Origin: Siphonodentalium dalli | Taxonomy: Eukaryota > Mollusca > Scaphopoda > Gadilida > Siphonodentaliidae | Assembly: GCA_032622095.1 (NCBI GenBank) | Contig: CP136069.1 | Coordinates: 30,384,342-30,448,341 of the forward strand | Direction of reading: 5' to 3' | Length of the DNA: 64,000 nt | In this document: one piece after another, positions 44,068 to 55,620 of the stretch | How positions within the stretch are numbered: the first letter of the stretch is position 1 | Layout: every line of letters starts with the position of its first letter | Translations under genes and position numbers: made by a program | The notes under the pieces: generated by a model | Told to the model about the DNA's origin: nothing | What the model saw: the letters and a program-made list of their open reading frames with translations, nothing else | Databases searched by the model: none

Positions 44068-44484
44068 GAAATGAGGTCCCCAGAGGATGAATTTGGTGAT
44101 GCTAGCCCACTGTGCGGGGTAGTGTCACCGAATTAATCCCCTGGGAGTCCTCTTTCAGTATTGCCTCATCTGCCATGGAAGGTCTAGACACAGATTTAGG
44201 TACCCAGACGGTGAAGATGGTGATGCACACCCATTGGGAACCTTGATTATGCTATGTGTCGTCAGCTAGTTTGGGGATAAAGAGCAACTAAACAAAAAAA
44301 AGGAAAAAGAATCTTTCTAAAGCAACTGAAAAAACTTGTTAATTTGATAATAAATATACTGTATAGAAGAAGAGGCCTAAGCAGAATGAGGTCCCCAGAG
44401 GGTGAATATAGTGATGCTAGCCCACAATGCAGTATACATGTAGCATCACTAAATTCACCCTATGGGGACCTAAACTCAGGCTTG
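44068..44484. mobile_element. Family C long form, left terminus lost
   Basis: Left hairpin, internal block ('gatggtgatgcacacccatt', 'gatgaggcctaag'-like 'agaagaggcctaagcaga'), right hairpin and terminus 'aactcaggcttg'. Only 13 bp separate it from the next copy. Confidence 0.78.
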
Positions 44485-44497
44485 GTTCTGTTCCAAG

Positions 44498-44750
44498 CAA
44501 GCCTTGAAATAGTGTGCCTGTCATTTGCAGAATGAGGTCCCCAGAGGGAGAATTTAGTGATGCTACCCGCATAGCGGGCTAGCATCACCAAATTCACCAT
44601 CTGGGAACCTCATTCTGTTGAGTTGTAAGCAGAATGAGGCCCCCAGAGGGTGAATTTGGTGATGCTAGCCCACTATGCGGGGTAGCATAACTAAATTCAC
44701 CCTCTGGGGACCTCATTCTGCAAATGACAGACACACTATTTCAAGGCTTG
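44498..44750. mobile_element. Compact family C element with perfect 8-bp target duplication
   Basis: 253 bp from CAAGCCTTGAAATAGTGTGC to ..CTATTTCAAGGCTTG. GTTCCAAG lies on both sides (44490-44497 and 44751-44758). Two hairpins are joined by 'ttgagttgtaa', as in the copy at 11721. Confidence 0.9.
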
Positions 44751-44761
44751 GTTCCAAGGGG

Positions 44762-44890
44762 TAATAGTCTGGCTGTTGAAGGGTTGAACCCGGAAAAAAT
44801 TCTTAACAAGCTGAATTTGGTGTCATTCGATGCAGCATAACCCCATGGTGAACATATCCAAAATCCGCTAAAATCCGCCTTGGGGAATTT
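44762..44890 (+). repeat. Left terminal inverted repeat of the 4.4-kb element
   Basis: It begins directly after the target duplication of the neighbouring family C copy. The best-matched blocks against the right end are 'acccggaaaaaattcttaac' (44788) and 'tccaaaatccgctaaaatcc' (44857). The middle 'tgtcattcgatgcagcataa' is diverged. Confidence 0.75.
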
Positions 44891-45261
44891 TTTTAATTCA
44901 AGATGGCGTCCAACATGGCCGCTTGAAAGTTGAAAATTTCGAGAATTATATTGTTTGACGCACAATATAAAACTATCATCCCGTGTTATAACCAACAGTC
45001 CTTTTGTAGTGTATACAATATATTTCCAGAACAAACTATGTTGTTTCCGGGTAAAAGACTTAAACATGGCGGCCAAAATGTCAGCCAAAACCGGAAACTA
45101 TGTGTTTTTCTTTATTTTCCCACTAATTTTCCACATTATGAATGTATTGACTTTGAATCCCCCACCCATAAGAAAGATATATTAAATTGAGTGTTGAGAT
45201 TGCTTTCTGGCGATAAAGCCACATTCAATCCAGTTCCTGAAACAACAACCGTTCAAAAAAA

Positions 45262-48200
45262 TCGTGCAAATCTCACCACGACAATCCCCACAGGCAGTGA
45301 CACACTTAAGTCCATTTTTTCCGACATGAACATTGGATTGTGCCACAAGGATTTCTTGACGACATTTTTCAATTTCATCGAATGAATTTAAGAAGAATTT
45401 CTAGTGCTGGTTCTTGGTCAGTGATAGTTATTGACCCCTGCAGTTTCGATCCCCAATGTGTTGGTTCTAGATCTATTTTCCCGAGATATGCCCAGATTAC
45501 GTACAACCTGTAAGTGAACACCAAGACTATGGAAATGGGTTGCCCTCTCTAAATGTGGCAATTTCTGAGGTTCGATAGCAGACCTGCCGGATGAAATCGT
45601 GGTCATCAACTTCGCGTATCTTAGATGGTCGAGGGACTCTCCATCCTTGCCCGAGTACATTTGAATGAAAATCTTCGAACCTGCCTCGCCTAACTGTTGG
45701 GCTGACGCAGCCCGATTGCTGATTTCTATGGAAAGATGTTGCTGCTCCTTCGAATAGTATGAACACCATCCTCTATAAACACTTGTATAACCACGGATAT
45801 TTCTTGAGTAAGTCAAGCGTCATTTGCAAAAACAAGCCACAGCTCTTCGCATAGTGCACGTGCCCAGTGGCGGCAAACAAATTCAACATTTCCCGAACAA
45901 CTACTAAATGGAGATTCCAATCTCCTGTTCTCTCTCAGATGGAATAATATCTTTCAACATTTCTAGACTCTCCATATACTGTAACCAAAGTTTGGATGTT
46001 CTGGATTTCTCGCCAAGGTATGTCTTGTAATATAACATAAGTTCCTTCAATTTGAGCAGTTCTATTGAATCGGAAAAAGTCGAAACTGGGATTATACCAT
46101 CAATGACTTTTTCATACAGCTCAATTATTGCTTTCACTTCAACCTGACTAAGCTTCTCCCCTTCGAAACTGTCAGTACCAGTTGCAGCGATTCCTTCGAT
46201 TACCGATTCTTCGACATTTGATGCCGAAGGTACTTCGATATTTAACGTTGAAGGTACTTCGACATTTTATTTTGCAGACAATTCTGATGTCGCGTTTGAT
46301 GCCGCGTCATATGCTGTCCACTTGTAAATTTCATTTTAATCCTCAGAGATCAATTCATCCAACAGCTTATTAGTAAGGGCTCCGTCTACAAGGAAATGAC
46401 ATATGGGTGCTCGCGAGAATGCCTTTCCAGAAAGATTTGTGGCAACTACGTTTGAGCCATAAGCGTTTTCAAGAGCATCATCTAACCCTGACCCATTCAT
46501 CATGGTACCAATGCTACCCACGAAACTCATAATAAGATGGAAGCCGCCGAGTCTACAAACTATTCCAAGTGACTTGGCTTCAATGATCTCAATCGCTTTG
46601 AGTGACTGGTCAAAGGCCAAGCATGAAGTCACAATTCCAAACTGTGTCGCGTGATTCTGAATATACATCAAGGTGGAAAACAAACAAGACTCACCTGATG
46701 GGTTGAGGTCTATTATCGGTAGAAAAAGAATTTCTGACTTGGCTGAAGGTTCTGAGTTGTTTGAAGAAAAGATGTGTTCCATGAATCCAGACCAGTTCGG
46801 CCTGTTTCATTGCTCGATTTGAAGGCCAACCGCAATGCCAATCAGTGTTCAAACCTGGAGGCAGTGTGTGTGGGTTTTGTAACTCAAACATGGGTCGGTA
46901 CTTTATTGTGGATAATCCCAGCGTTGTAGGTTTCAAATAGTGTATGAAGGCACACCCCTGTTTTCGATTAGTTCTTCAACCATAACACGTTTTTTGACGA
47001 GTGATGAATTTTTATATAGGTGTAAATGGGTGTCGTCCTTCTGATTTGAAACTGCGATTATCCCCATACCATGAAATGAACCTTTACCATCAATAGTAGC
47101 GACGTTGTGGTCGACGTTATCTGCTGCCCACTGCGTAAAGGAACATGGAAATACTCCACTAGTGTACTCTCAAGACTTTCCACCTGGATCACTGATGATT
47201 TGTATCTGCTTACTTCGTCGCAAGTAATTGAATACCCCAATTTAGTCAGTTCATCAACAGGCCACCTTGAACCGAACACGCGATCCATTTCAAACCCAAT
47301 ACCAAAAAGGGAAGGGTAATAACAGATTGCACGATACTGTGACCATTGCTGTTCTGTTTTATTTCAGATGGAACTAGTATCTCCAGAAACATTTGTAAAT
47401 GGCGAGGAATCCATTTATTTCTGTTGTCAATATTCCCTATCTCCTCGCTGGTGGGGTACGTTTTCTTATCATATCTCATTTCCCGCAACTTTGCCCTAAT
47501 CATCTTCGCGGCGGTCACAACAACTGTGTATGGTATGCCGTCTTTCTTATCCGCATACCACTTGTAATTTATCGAGTTCTTAGCCATATCGTTGAAGCAA
47601 ATGTCGTTGCTATGCCCTTCGATTTCAGCAAACAAGATATACTCCCCATACCGTTCTTCACATTTATGTTTAAGGCGTTTTATTAAATTAAGGTTCTGAC
47701 CAAATTGCTAGCTCTACCATTTGAGTATGTAACTCGGACAGAGTATAAAGTTCGGTACCACCCAGACTCCAGCCATACACACAGCTAATCAAATGAGCGT
47801 TGCATTTCGACACTTGGTGTTCTGCCATGTGGTTTTCTCTCAGATGGATCCTCAGTTATTTCTCCAAGAACATGGTGAAACAAGAGGCATTGTATACGGC
47901 TTCTGCAGCAACGAGATCAGTGCAGCTTAGATTGAGTCTCTGAACCTTCAGTCAAGTTCATTGCTCACGAATCTTCTCTTATTCGGCAATGTTCTAAAAC
48001 TTTGTATCAAATAGGGAGAGTTGCTACTGTTCGCACTTGCCTTCTACCGGGATGACGGGGATCTGATATGGCACCCTTTCCACATATTAATCAGTCTTTG
48101 AAATTAAATGGGTCTTGTTTATACCTTATTTGCTTAGAGAGTGGAACCGTATCCATACACTCAGGATTGACACTGAAGGTTCTTTTCCAATCAGTGAAAT

Positions 48201-48440
48201 CACGCCTGCGGTCTTTATGGACCAAAACCTTAAAAATGGGTGTGGTTATTTGTTGGCCCTTTACATATTCAGATAAGTGGTTATATCTTCGCTTATCAGA
48301 GAAGTAAATTAAAGTCTCCAATCCTTTTTCCATAACGTTTACCAATGGATTTTCGTTAGTGTCCACATTACATTGACACATGCTATGAAAGGACAATGCG
48401 GACAATTCCTCTTGAACGTTGATGGCCCCAACTTACCAGG
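45262..48440 (-). pseudogene. Decayed member of an uncharacterised CXC-domain family
   Basis: Reading the minus strand from 48440 downwards, conserved segments appear in a consistent order across different frames. They are: an N-terminal piece with 'LVNVMEKGLETLI' and 'KVLVHKDRRRDFTD' (48405-48091); 'ELYTLSELHTQMVELA' (about 47752-47699); 'YGEYILFAEIEG' and 'TAAKMIRAKLREM' with 'HLQMFLEILV' (47680-47246); 'MDRVFGSRWPVDELTKLGY' (47288-47058); 'DNVDHNVATIDGKGSFHGMG' (about 47125-47065); 'RPNWSGFMEHIF' then 'GGFHLIMSFVGSIG' and 'SGLDDALENAYGSN' (46800-46336); an acidic linker; 'TGHVHYAKSCGLFLQ' (about 45880); 'ESLDHLRYAKLMTTISSG' (about 45640); and a terminal cysteine cluster, CxxxxxCxC then CVTACGDCRGEIC (45365-45262), resembling the tesmin/TSO1 CXC motif. 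At least five frameshifts or stops break it. I recall this order from many unnamed mollusc and cnidarian proteins; its function is unknown. The terminal inverted repeats around it suggest a transposon origin. Confidence 0.75.
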
Positions 48441-49011
48441 TTGGTTCTGCCATCGCCGAACACGTACCAGATCAAACGAGAGACTGGTATGATAATAAAA
48501 AAAAATCAACCAAGAACAATGCAGTTTGAATAGACAAGTATTAGCCTTCTGTGTATGTTGGCACCATTAGGTTTCAAAAGAAGGCGAAAAATAAATACAA
48601 TGTCACACAAAACACATATAAAACAACTACGAGTCACCGATATGGTTAAAATAATTAGCGTTAATTTACATGTAGACCCATCACTTCGTCTTTTCACAGT
48701 ATATCGCCACATTCAAGCAAGAATGATAAACTCGAGACTAACTATATATATAGTTTAATGAAAGCTATTAAAGAGCGTTTAATTAAACGGACTTTCACCA
48801 TAATATAAGAAATACGCTTTCCATTGTCCATATTTATGTAAATATATTATCTGACGACCTTGCAATTATATAATCGTTCATTTTATATAAATATATGTAC
48901 TGAAACAACTTTTATCTAGCTCACTTAGCGCACATACGGAGTCCCGTAGTCACAATTCCCTTCATAAATTGCGCCAGGCCCCTCCCCTATTCAGGGCGCT
49001 GTAGAAAATTT

Positions 49012-49147
49012 TCCCCAAAGCGGATTTTAGCGGATTTTGGATACGTTATACACAAAGCTCTCCTCTTTCCAACGGTACCAAATTTGGCTTGTTAAGAATT
49101 TTTTCCGGGTAGTTTCTATAATTCAGCTCCGACAGCGAGACTATAAT
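49012..49147 (-). repeat. Right terminal inverted repeat of the 4.4-kb element
   Basis: Reverse complement of the left repeat, from 'ttccccaaagcggattttag' inward of the edge to 'gacagcgagactata' at the outer edge. It is slightly longer than the left copy because of an extra 'ttatagaaact' block. Confidence 0.75.
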
Positions 49148-49379
49148 ATATGGAAGTGGGATCACATGGTGCCCATGGGGGATATGGAAGCGTTATCACA
49201 CGGAAGTAATGTCAACATCTGAAGCATCTCAAAGCGTATACAGTAGAAGCAAGATTATGTTGGAGTCTAGACAATCGAGAGTTTACATGTACGGGTGTAA
49301 TTGATGTTATTTCCATATTAGTACAAACCATTTTTCCCCCTAAGATTAAGATCATAAACAGAAAGTATAGATCGGATCA

Positions 49380-50040
49380 CAAACTAAATATGGACTATCA
49401 GCCACAAATATGTCAAATATATAACTCACACCTATTTAACCCTTTACCCAACAGAACGGCCCTGTGCCAATGCATTCTCTTATATATGCGAGTCGACCAT
49501 AGGTCGCCTCACATATATAAGAGAATGCATTGGCTTAATACATATTAAAAATGATAAAATTGTCAAAGAATGTAGAAAAATATTTAAAAAATTGTTAAAA
49601 AATGTAAGATAAAATTGTTAAAGAATGTAAGAAAATATGGTAAAAAGTGTTAAAAAAAGGATTTTTTTTTAGGCCAATGCATTCTCTTATATATGCGAGG
49701 CGACTTATGGTCGACTCGCATATATAAGAGAATGCATTGGCACAGGGCATAACTGTAACCATCACAATGTGGTCAATGAACCGGTTCCAATGATATCCAT
49801 ATTTGTATGGTGTTATTGAGACAGACCGAAGATATTTTAGGCTGTTGAAGCTTTATTTGGGCGTTTTTTGCCGTTTTGTTGGGTAAAGGGTTAATACTGA
49901 GTACGGAATGTGAGCTACAAATTTGTCAAATTGAAAACTGACACTGATTTACTGAGTATGGACTATGAGCCACAAATATGTGTCAAATATATAGCTTACA
50001 CCGATTACAGAGTATGGACATTGACATACAAAATTGTCAA
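49380..50040 (+). repeat. About 60-bp tandem array interrupted by family B
   Basis: Units resemble 'gagtatggactatgagccac' and 'aaatatgtgtcaaatatata'. One unit ends at 49435; the array resumes at 49895 with 'tactgagtacggaatgtgag'. The element between sits on a TTAA. Confidence 0.75.
49436..49894 (+). mobile_element. Family B TTAA element, longest copy
   Basis: 459 bp. The spacer between hairpins is enlarged by repeated 'aattgttaaagaatgtaaga' units. The tail carries 'gggcgttttttgccgttttg' instead of the usual 'ggccggttttggccgg', defining a subfamily with 43013-43439. Confidence 0.9.
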
Positions 50041-50139
50041 ATGGAAAATTCAAAGACCAATTTCGTTAATACATGTAACTTGTCAGTGCGCTCAGTTGTG
50101 AAGTGATACTGAAAGAACGATTAACAAACATGTACTAAG

Positions 50140-51300
50140 AGGTTCCTATAGACTCATTTCAATTGATGATATATTTTGGTTCATTTAACCCTTTACCCAA
50201 CAGAAGGGCCCTGTGCCAATGCATTCTCTTATATATGCGAGTCGACCATAGGTCGCCTCGCATATATAAGAGAATGCATTGGCTTAACACATTAAAACTT
50301 ATAAAATTGTTAAAGAACGTAAGAAAAAATGGTAAAAAGTGTTAAAAAAAGATTTTTTTTAGGCCAATGCATTCTCTTATATATGCGAGGCAACCTATGG
50401 TCGACTCGCATATATAAGAGAATGCATTGGCACAGGGCTAACTGTAACTATCACAATGTGGTCAAGGAGCCTGTTCCAATGATATCCATATTTGTATGGT
50501 TCTATTGAGACAGACCGAAGATATTTTAGGCTGTTGAAGCTTTATTTGGCCGGTTTTGGCCGGTTTGTTGGGTAAAGGGTTAACAGCATGAAAGTACCCA
50601 ATGCTATGGATGTGGAAAGATTTAAAATATTTTCCAGATCTGCTAGACCTAAAGATGTTCATTATTTGTTTAGTCCACTACATACCCAATTTGTACTGAA
50701 TCATTCCAGTAACTTCATGAGTAAACACTATTACCACTGAAGAAAGTACACAAAAAGTGTGACCAATTTCAATCGAGGTACATGTAATATGTTGGTACCT
50801 TTAATTTAATGGCATGGGACCATGTATGATTGTATGCAAAACTGTGACTGATTTCAATTGATAAAATATTAGGGTACATTCAACAGCAAGGAAGAACCCC
50901 AATGCCATGGATATGGAAAGATTGAAAATATTTTTAGTCCACTGCATACTCAATTTGTACTGAATCATTCCAGTATCTTCACGAGTAATCATTGTTACCA
51001 CCGAAGAAAGTACACGATAACAATGACTAATTTCAACTGAGGTAATATGTGGGTACCTTTAATAGCATGGGACCTTGTCTGAGTGTATGCAAAATGTGAT
51101 TCATTTCAATTGATAATTTATTTGGGTACATTTAAGTTCACAACGCAATGAATAATATGGAAGTTCCATCGATTGGGAAATCAATTCAATACTTCAATAT
51201 AATTCATGCAAAAACTGGTTCTGATGAAAATACATAAAACCCGTGACTCATTTTAATTGATATATTTGGGTGAATTTAACAGCATGGAACCCCCATCCAG
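50140..51300 (+). repeat. About 267-bp tandem array interrupted by family B
   Basis: 'aatttgtactgaatcattcc' occurs at about 50688 and 50955, with 'gatttcaattgat' and 'gcatgggacc' in each unit. The left edge (50151-50188) and the sequence after 50584 join to a continuous unit once the TTAA element is removed. Confidence 0.78.
50185..50583 (+). mobile_element. Family B TTAA element nested in the 267-bp array
   Basis: 399 bp with both TTAA ends. One arm of hairpin 2 carries 'gcgaggcaaccta', a single change from the consensus. Confidence 0.92.
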
Positions 51301-51648
51301 TCTTTAACGAAGACAGTTAAATGTACATCAATTCACAATCAGTCGCGCATGGCTTATCATCACAGAATAAATCCATAGCGTTGATTGCGGACTACGCTCA
51401 TGTGTCAATCGTCATCGAAGGTTTCCGATAGAGCACCCGTTACCAAGGAAATATCAGGAACATAGTTAAGAAGAGATAACGACATCAATATAGGAGTTTA
51501 TCTACCCGATCCGCACAGTGATTGGATGGTGTAATTGTTTGAGCCAGAACGTAACACATATAGATATTGTATCTTAAAATCTATACGGAGTATTTGTTCT
51601 AAGAAAGTATCGATGATATTAACTAGTACTGTCTTGAACTGGCTCCTT

Positions 51649-52027
51649 TTAACCCTTTACCCAACAGAACGGCCCTGTGCCAATGCATTCTCTTATATAT
51701 GCGAGTCGACCATAGGTCGCCTCGCATATATAAGAGAATGCATTGGCTTAACACATTAAAAATTATCAAATTGTTAAAGAATGTAAGAAAAAATTGTAAA
51801 AAGTGTTAAAAAAGAATTATTTTTAGGCCAATGCATCCTATGGTCGACTCGCATATATAAGAGAATGCATTGGCACAGGGCATAACTGTAACTATCACAA
51901 TGTGGTCAAGGAGCCGGTTCCAATGATATCCATATTTGTATGGTTCTATTGAGACAGACCGAAGATATTTTAAGCTGTTGAAGCTTTATTTGGCCGGTTT
52001 TGGCCGGTTTGTTGGGTAAAGGGTTAA
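51649..52027 (+). mobile_element. Family B TTAA element inside the satellite, damaged hairpin
   Basis: 379 bp. Hairpin 2 has lost its left arm ('ccaatgcatcctatggtcga'), so only hairpin 1 can fold fully. Satellite sequence continues on both sides. Confidence 0.9.
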
Positions 52028-52189
52028 CCCTCTGGTCCAAATGATAATTCAACACTGCGAGAAAATTACAGTTTTAATTCAAAATTTGGTGGTTAACGAA
52101 TATAGCTTACGTAACAAATAGCTCCTAATCAATATATTATTCAAGACTGCGATAAAAATTCTAGTATTCCCTTTGAATTAAGCCAGAGA

Positions 52190-52403
52190 TACAGTAATGC
52201 CCTAAATAATCAACTCCTTAACCACAACATAATTATGGGTAACTTTTCGGAAAAATGGCTTGTTAATTGCCATTCATCGGAAAGCTCTCAGTGAGAGCTT
52301 TCCTATGAATAGCAACAAGCCATATTTCCGACTAAATCCTAAAAAAAATTACCAATAATTCTGCTGTGGTTACGAAATTGATTATTTAAGTCATTCCAAT
52401 GTA
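52190..52403. mobile_element. Family A MITE inside the satellite
   Basis: TA at the left. The left arm is shortened ('acttttcggaaaaatggctt') and the right terminus is worn to 'cattccaatgta'. The satellite resumes at 'ttgtatcttaaaatctataa'. Confidence 0.8.
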
Positions 52404-55049
52404 TTGTATCTTAAAATCTATAAGAAGTATAACATTTTGTTCTAAGAAAATATCGTTGTGATTAACTAGTGCTATTTGAACTGTCAGCTATAACCCTCTA
52501 ACTTAACGATAATTCAGTTTTGCTTTAGAATAACCAAAATGTAAGCAATGTAGATAGATGTCTTATCTTAAAATCTTGAATATTTGTTATAAGAAAGTAT
52601 CGTTGTTACTAACTCGTACTGCATTAACTCACTGCTTTAACTCTCTAACTTAACGATAATTCAAAATAGCAGGCCAGAATCTGACAAATGGTCCTCTGAC
52701 CTTTTTTTATATATTTGATAATTTAGAAAGTATCGGTGTTACTAACTAGTACTATTTGAACTGGGTGCTTTAACTCTCTATCCATAAATAATTCAGTTTT
52801 GTGTTAGAATTAGCGAGACTGTAACCCATGCAGATGTCGTATCTTAAAATCTATACTGATTATTTGATACAAGAAAGTATCCGGGTTATTAACTCGTACA
52901 GGCGTGAACTGTCTGCTTTAACCCTCTAACCACAAATAATTCAGTTTTGCTTTAGAATCAGCCAGAATTTAACCCATATAGATGTCGTATCTTAAAATCT
53001 ATACGGAGTATTTGTTCTAAGAAAGTATCGATGATATTAACTGGTACTGTCTTGAACTGTCCGTTTTAACCCTCTAATCCTAACGATAATTAAACACTGT
53101 GAGAAAATTCATGTTTTACTTCAAACTTTGAATTTGTTGGATAACAAATATAGCTTACATATGGTTCCTAACAAAATATATTATTCAAGACTGTGATAAA
53201 AAAATAATTATAGTTTTCCCTTTGAATTAAGCCAGACAGTAAACCCTGTAGATATTGTATCTTAAAATCTATAAGAAGTATAACATTTTATTCAAAGAAA
53301 GTATCAATGTGATTAACTAGTACAATTTGAACTGTCTGCTGTAACCCTCTACCTTAATTATAATTCAGTTTTTCTTTAGAATATGCCAGAATATAATCAA
53401 AGTAGATGTCGTATCTTAAAATCTATACTGAATATTTGTTATAAGAAAGTATCAGTGTTATTAATTAGTACTATCGTGAACTGGCATAACGATAGTCATA
53501 ACCTTTTTTATATTTGATAACTGAGAATGTATCAGTGTGATTAACTATTGTTTTAACCCTCTAACCTAATAATTCAGTTTTGCATTAGAATTAGGCAGAA
53601 TATAACCCATGTAGATGTCGTATCTTATGATCTATACTGATTATTTGTTCTAAGAAAGTATCGTTGTTACTAACTATTACTGCATGAACTGGGTGGTTTA
53701 TCTCTCTAACATAATGATAATTCAGTTTTGCATTAGAATTAGGCAGAATATAACCCATGTAGATGTCGTATCTTATGATCTATACTGATTATTTGTTCTA
53801 AGAAAGTATCGTTGTTACTAACTATTACTGCATGAACTGGGTGGTTTATCTCTCTAACATAACGATAATTCAGTTTTGCATTAGAACTAGGCAGAATATA
53901 ACCCATGTAGATGTCGTATCTTATGATCTATACTGAATATTTGTTCTAAGAAATTATTGTTGTTACTAACTATTACTGCATGAACTGGGTGGTTTATCTC
54001 TCTAACATAACGATAATTCAGTTTTGCATTAGAACTAGGCAGAATATAACCCATGTAGATGTCGTATCTTATGATCTATACTGAATATTTGTTCTAAGAA
54101 AGTATCGTTGTTACTAACTAGTACTGCATGAACTGGGTGGTTTATCTCTCTAACATAACGATAATTCAGTTTTGCATTAGAACTAGGCAGAATATAACCC
54201 ATGTAGATGTCGTATCTTATGATCTATACTGATTATTTGTTCTAAGAAAGTATCGTTGTTACTAACTAGAACTGCATGAACTGGGTGGTTTATCTCTCTA
54301 ACATAATGATAATTCAGTTTTGCATTAGAACTAGGCAGAATATAACCCATGTAGATGTCGTATCTTATGATCTATACTGATTATTTGTTCTAAGAAAGTA
54401 TCGTTGTTACTAACTAGAACTGCATGAACTGGGTGGTTTATCTCTCTAACATAACGATAATTCAGTTTTGCATTAGAACTAGGCAGAATATAACCCATGT
54501 AGATGTCGTATCTTATGATCTATACTGAATATTTGTTATAAGAAAGTATCAGTGTTATTAATTAGTACTATCGTGAACTGGCATAACGATAGTCATAACC
54601 TTTTTTATATTTGATAACTGAGAATGTATCAGTGTGATTAACTATTGTTTTAACCCTCTAACCTAATAATTCAGTTTTGCATTAGAACTAGGCAGAATAT
54701 AACCCATGTAGATGTCGTATCTTATGATCTATACTGATTATTTGTTCTAAGAAAGTATCGTTGTTACTAACTAGTACTGCATGAACTGGGTGGTTTATCT
54801 CTCTAACATAATGATAATTCAGTTTTGCATTAGAACTAGGCAGAATATAACCCATGTAGATGTCGTATCTTATGATCTATACTGAATATTTGTTCTAAGA
54901 AAGTATTGTTGTTACTAACTAGTACTGCATGAAATGGGTGCTTTTAATAGCTCTCTAACATAACGATAATTCAAAACAGCAAGCCAGAATCCAGACATCT
55001 GCCAAATGGTCCTCAGACTTTTTTTTATATTTGGTAATTGAGAATCCAT

Positions 55050-55232
55050 GTGAAGAAGGTTCTATAGAAATTTAATAATAAAGAAACTTTCCAGAGAAGA
55101 TGAGGCCTAAGCAGAATAAGGTCCCCAGAGGGTGAATTTACCCCACATTTAGCCCACTATGCGGGATAGTCACTGAATTCACCCTCTGGGGACCTCATTC
55201 TGCAAATGTCAGGCACACTAAACTCAGGCTTG
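55050..55232. mobile_element. Family C fragment inside the satellite
   Basis: The internal-block end ('aagaaactttccagagaaga') is followed by a right hairpin with deletions and 'aactcaggcttg'. The right flank 'gttcctaac' is satellite sequence. Confidence 0.75.
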
Positions 55233-55300
55233 GTTCCTAACAATATATATAATTCAAGGCTGCGAGAAAGCTCAAGTTTCCTTTTGAACTTATCCAGAAC

Positions 55301-55620
55301 TTAACCCTTTCAGTGCTAGGTCCGATTTTTGTATCAACCCATATACCCTGTGCCAATGCATTCTCTTATATATGCGAGTCGACCATAGGTCGCCTCGCAT
55401 ATATAAGAGAATGCATTGGCCTAACAATTTTTCATCATTTGTTATTATTTTTTACAATTTTTTACAATTTTAATAATTTTTTCTTACATTCTCTAACAGA
55501 CTTATTTTGAAGGTTTAGTGCCAGGGAATCTTACGTTTTTCATGGGCATAAAAATTATTACTATGAATACTTGGTGATAGTTTTGAGTTATAACATGCCC
55601 CTAAGGTTTTAACCAGTTTG
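55301..55620. mobile_element. Family B-prime TTAA element with hairpin module
   Basis: TTAACCCTTTCAGTGCTAGGT, then 'gtatcaacccatataccctg' and one hairpin. The same spacer as at 40951 follows, then 'atgaatacttggtgatagtt', uninterrupted here. The right end is vague near 'ggttttaacc'. Confidence 0.78.

Larger units (their letters stand above)
44762..49147 (-). mobile_element. 4.4-kb element with about 130-bp TIRs carrying an orphan-family gene
   Basis: Seen: a left segment (44762-44890) and a right segment (about 49012-49147) are imperfect inverted repeats. Shared landmarks from outside inwards are 'atagtct-gctgt', 'acccggaaaaaattcttaac' plus 'aagc', 'aatttggt', and 'tccaaaatccgctaaaatcc' followed by 'gc.ttggggaa'. 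They enclose the minus-strand pseudogene at 45262-48440. Subterminal repeats in the left part contain 'aagatggcg' and 'aacatggcgg'. Inference: this is a decayed DNA transposon, and its only gene-sized content is the uncharacterised protein family, which would make that family its mobility or accessory gene. No clear target duplication was found; a TA is possible. Confidence 0.7.

Noticed and set aside
45418-47635. The orphan-family locus as several separate small genes
   Set aside because: The individual frames align in order with one protein family and are separated by frameshifts, so one broken gene is the simpler reading.
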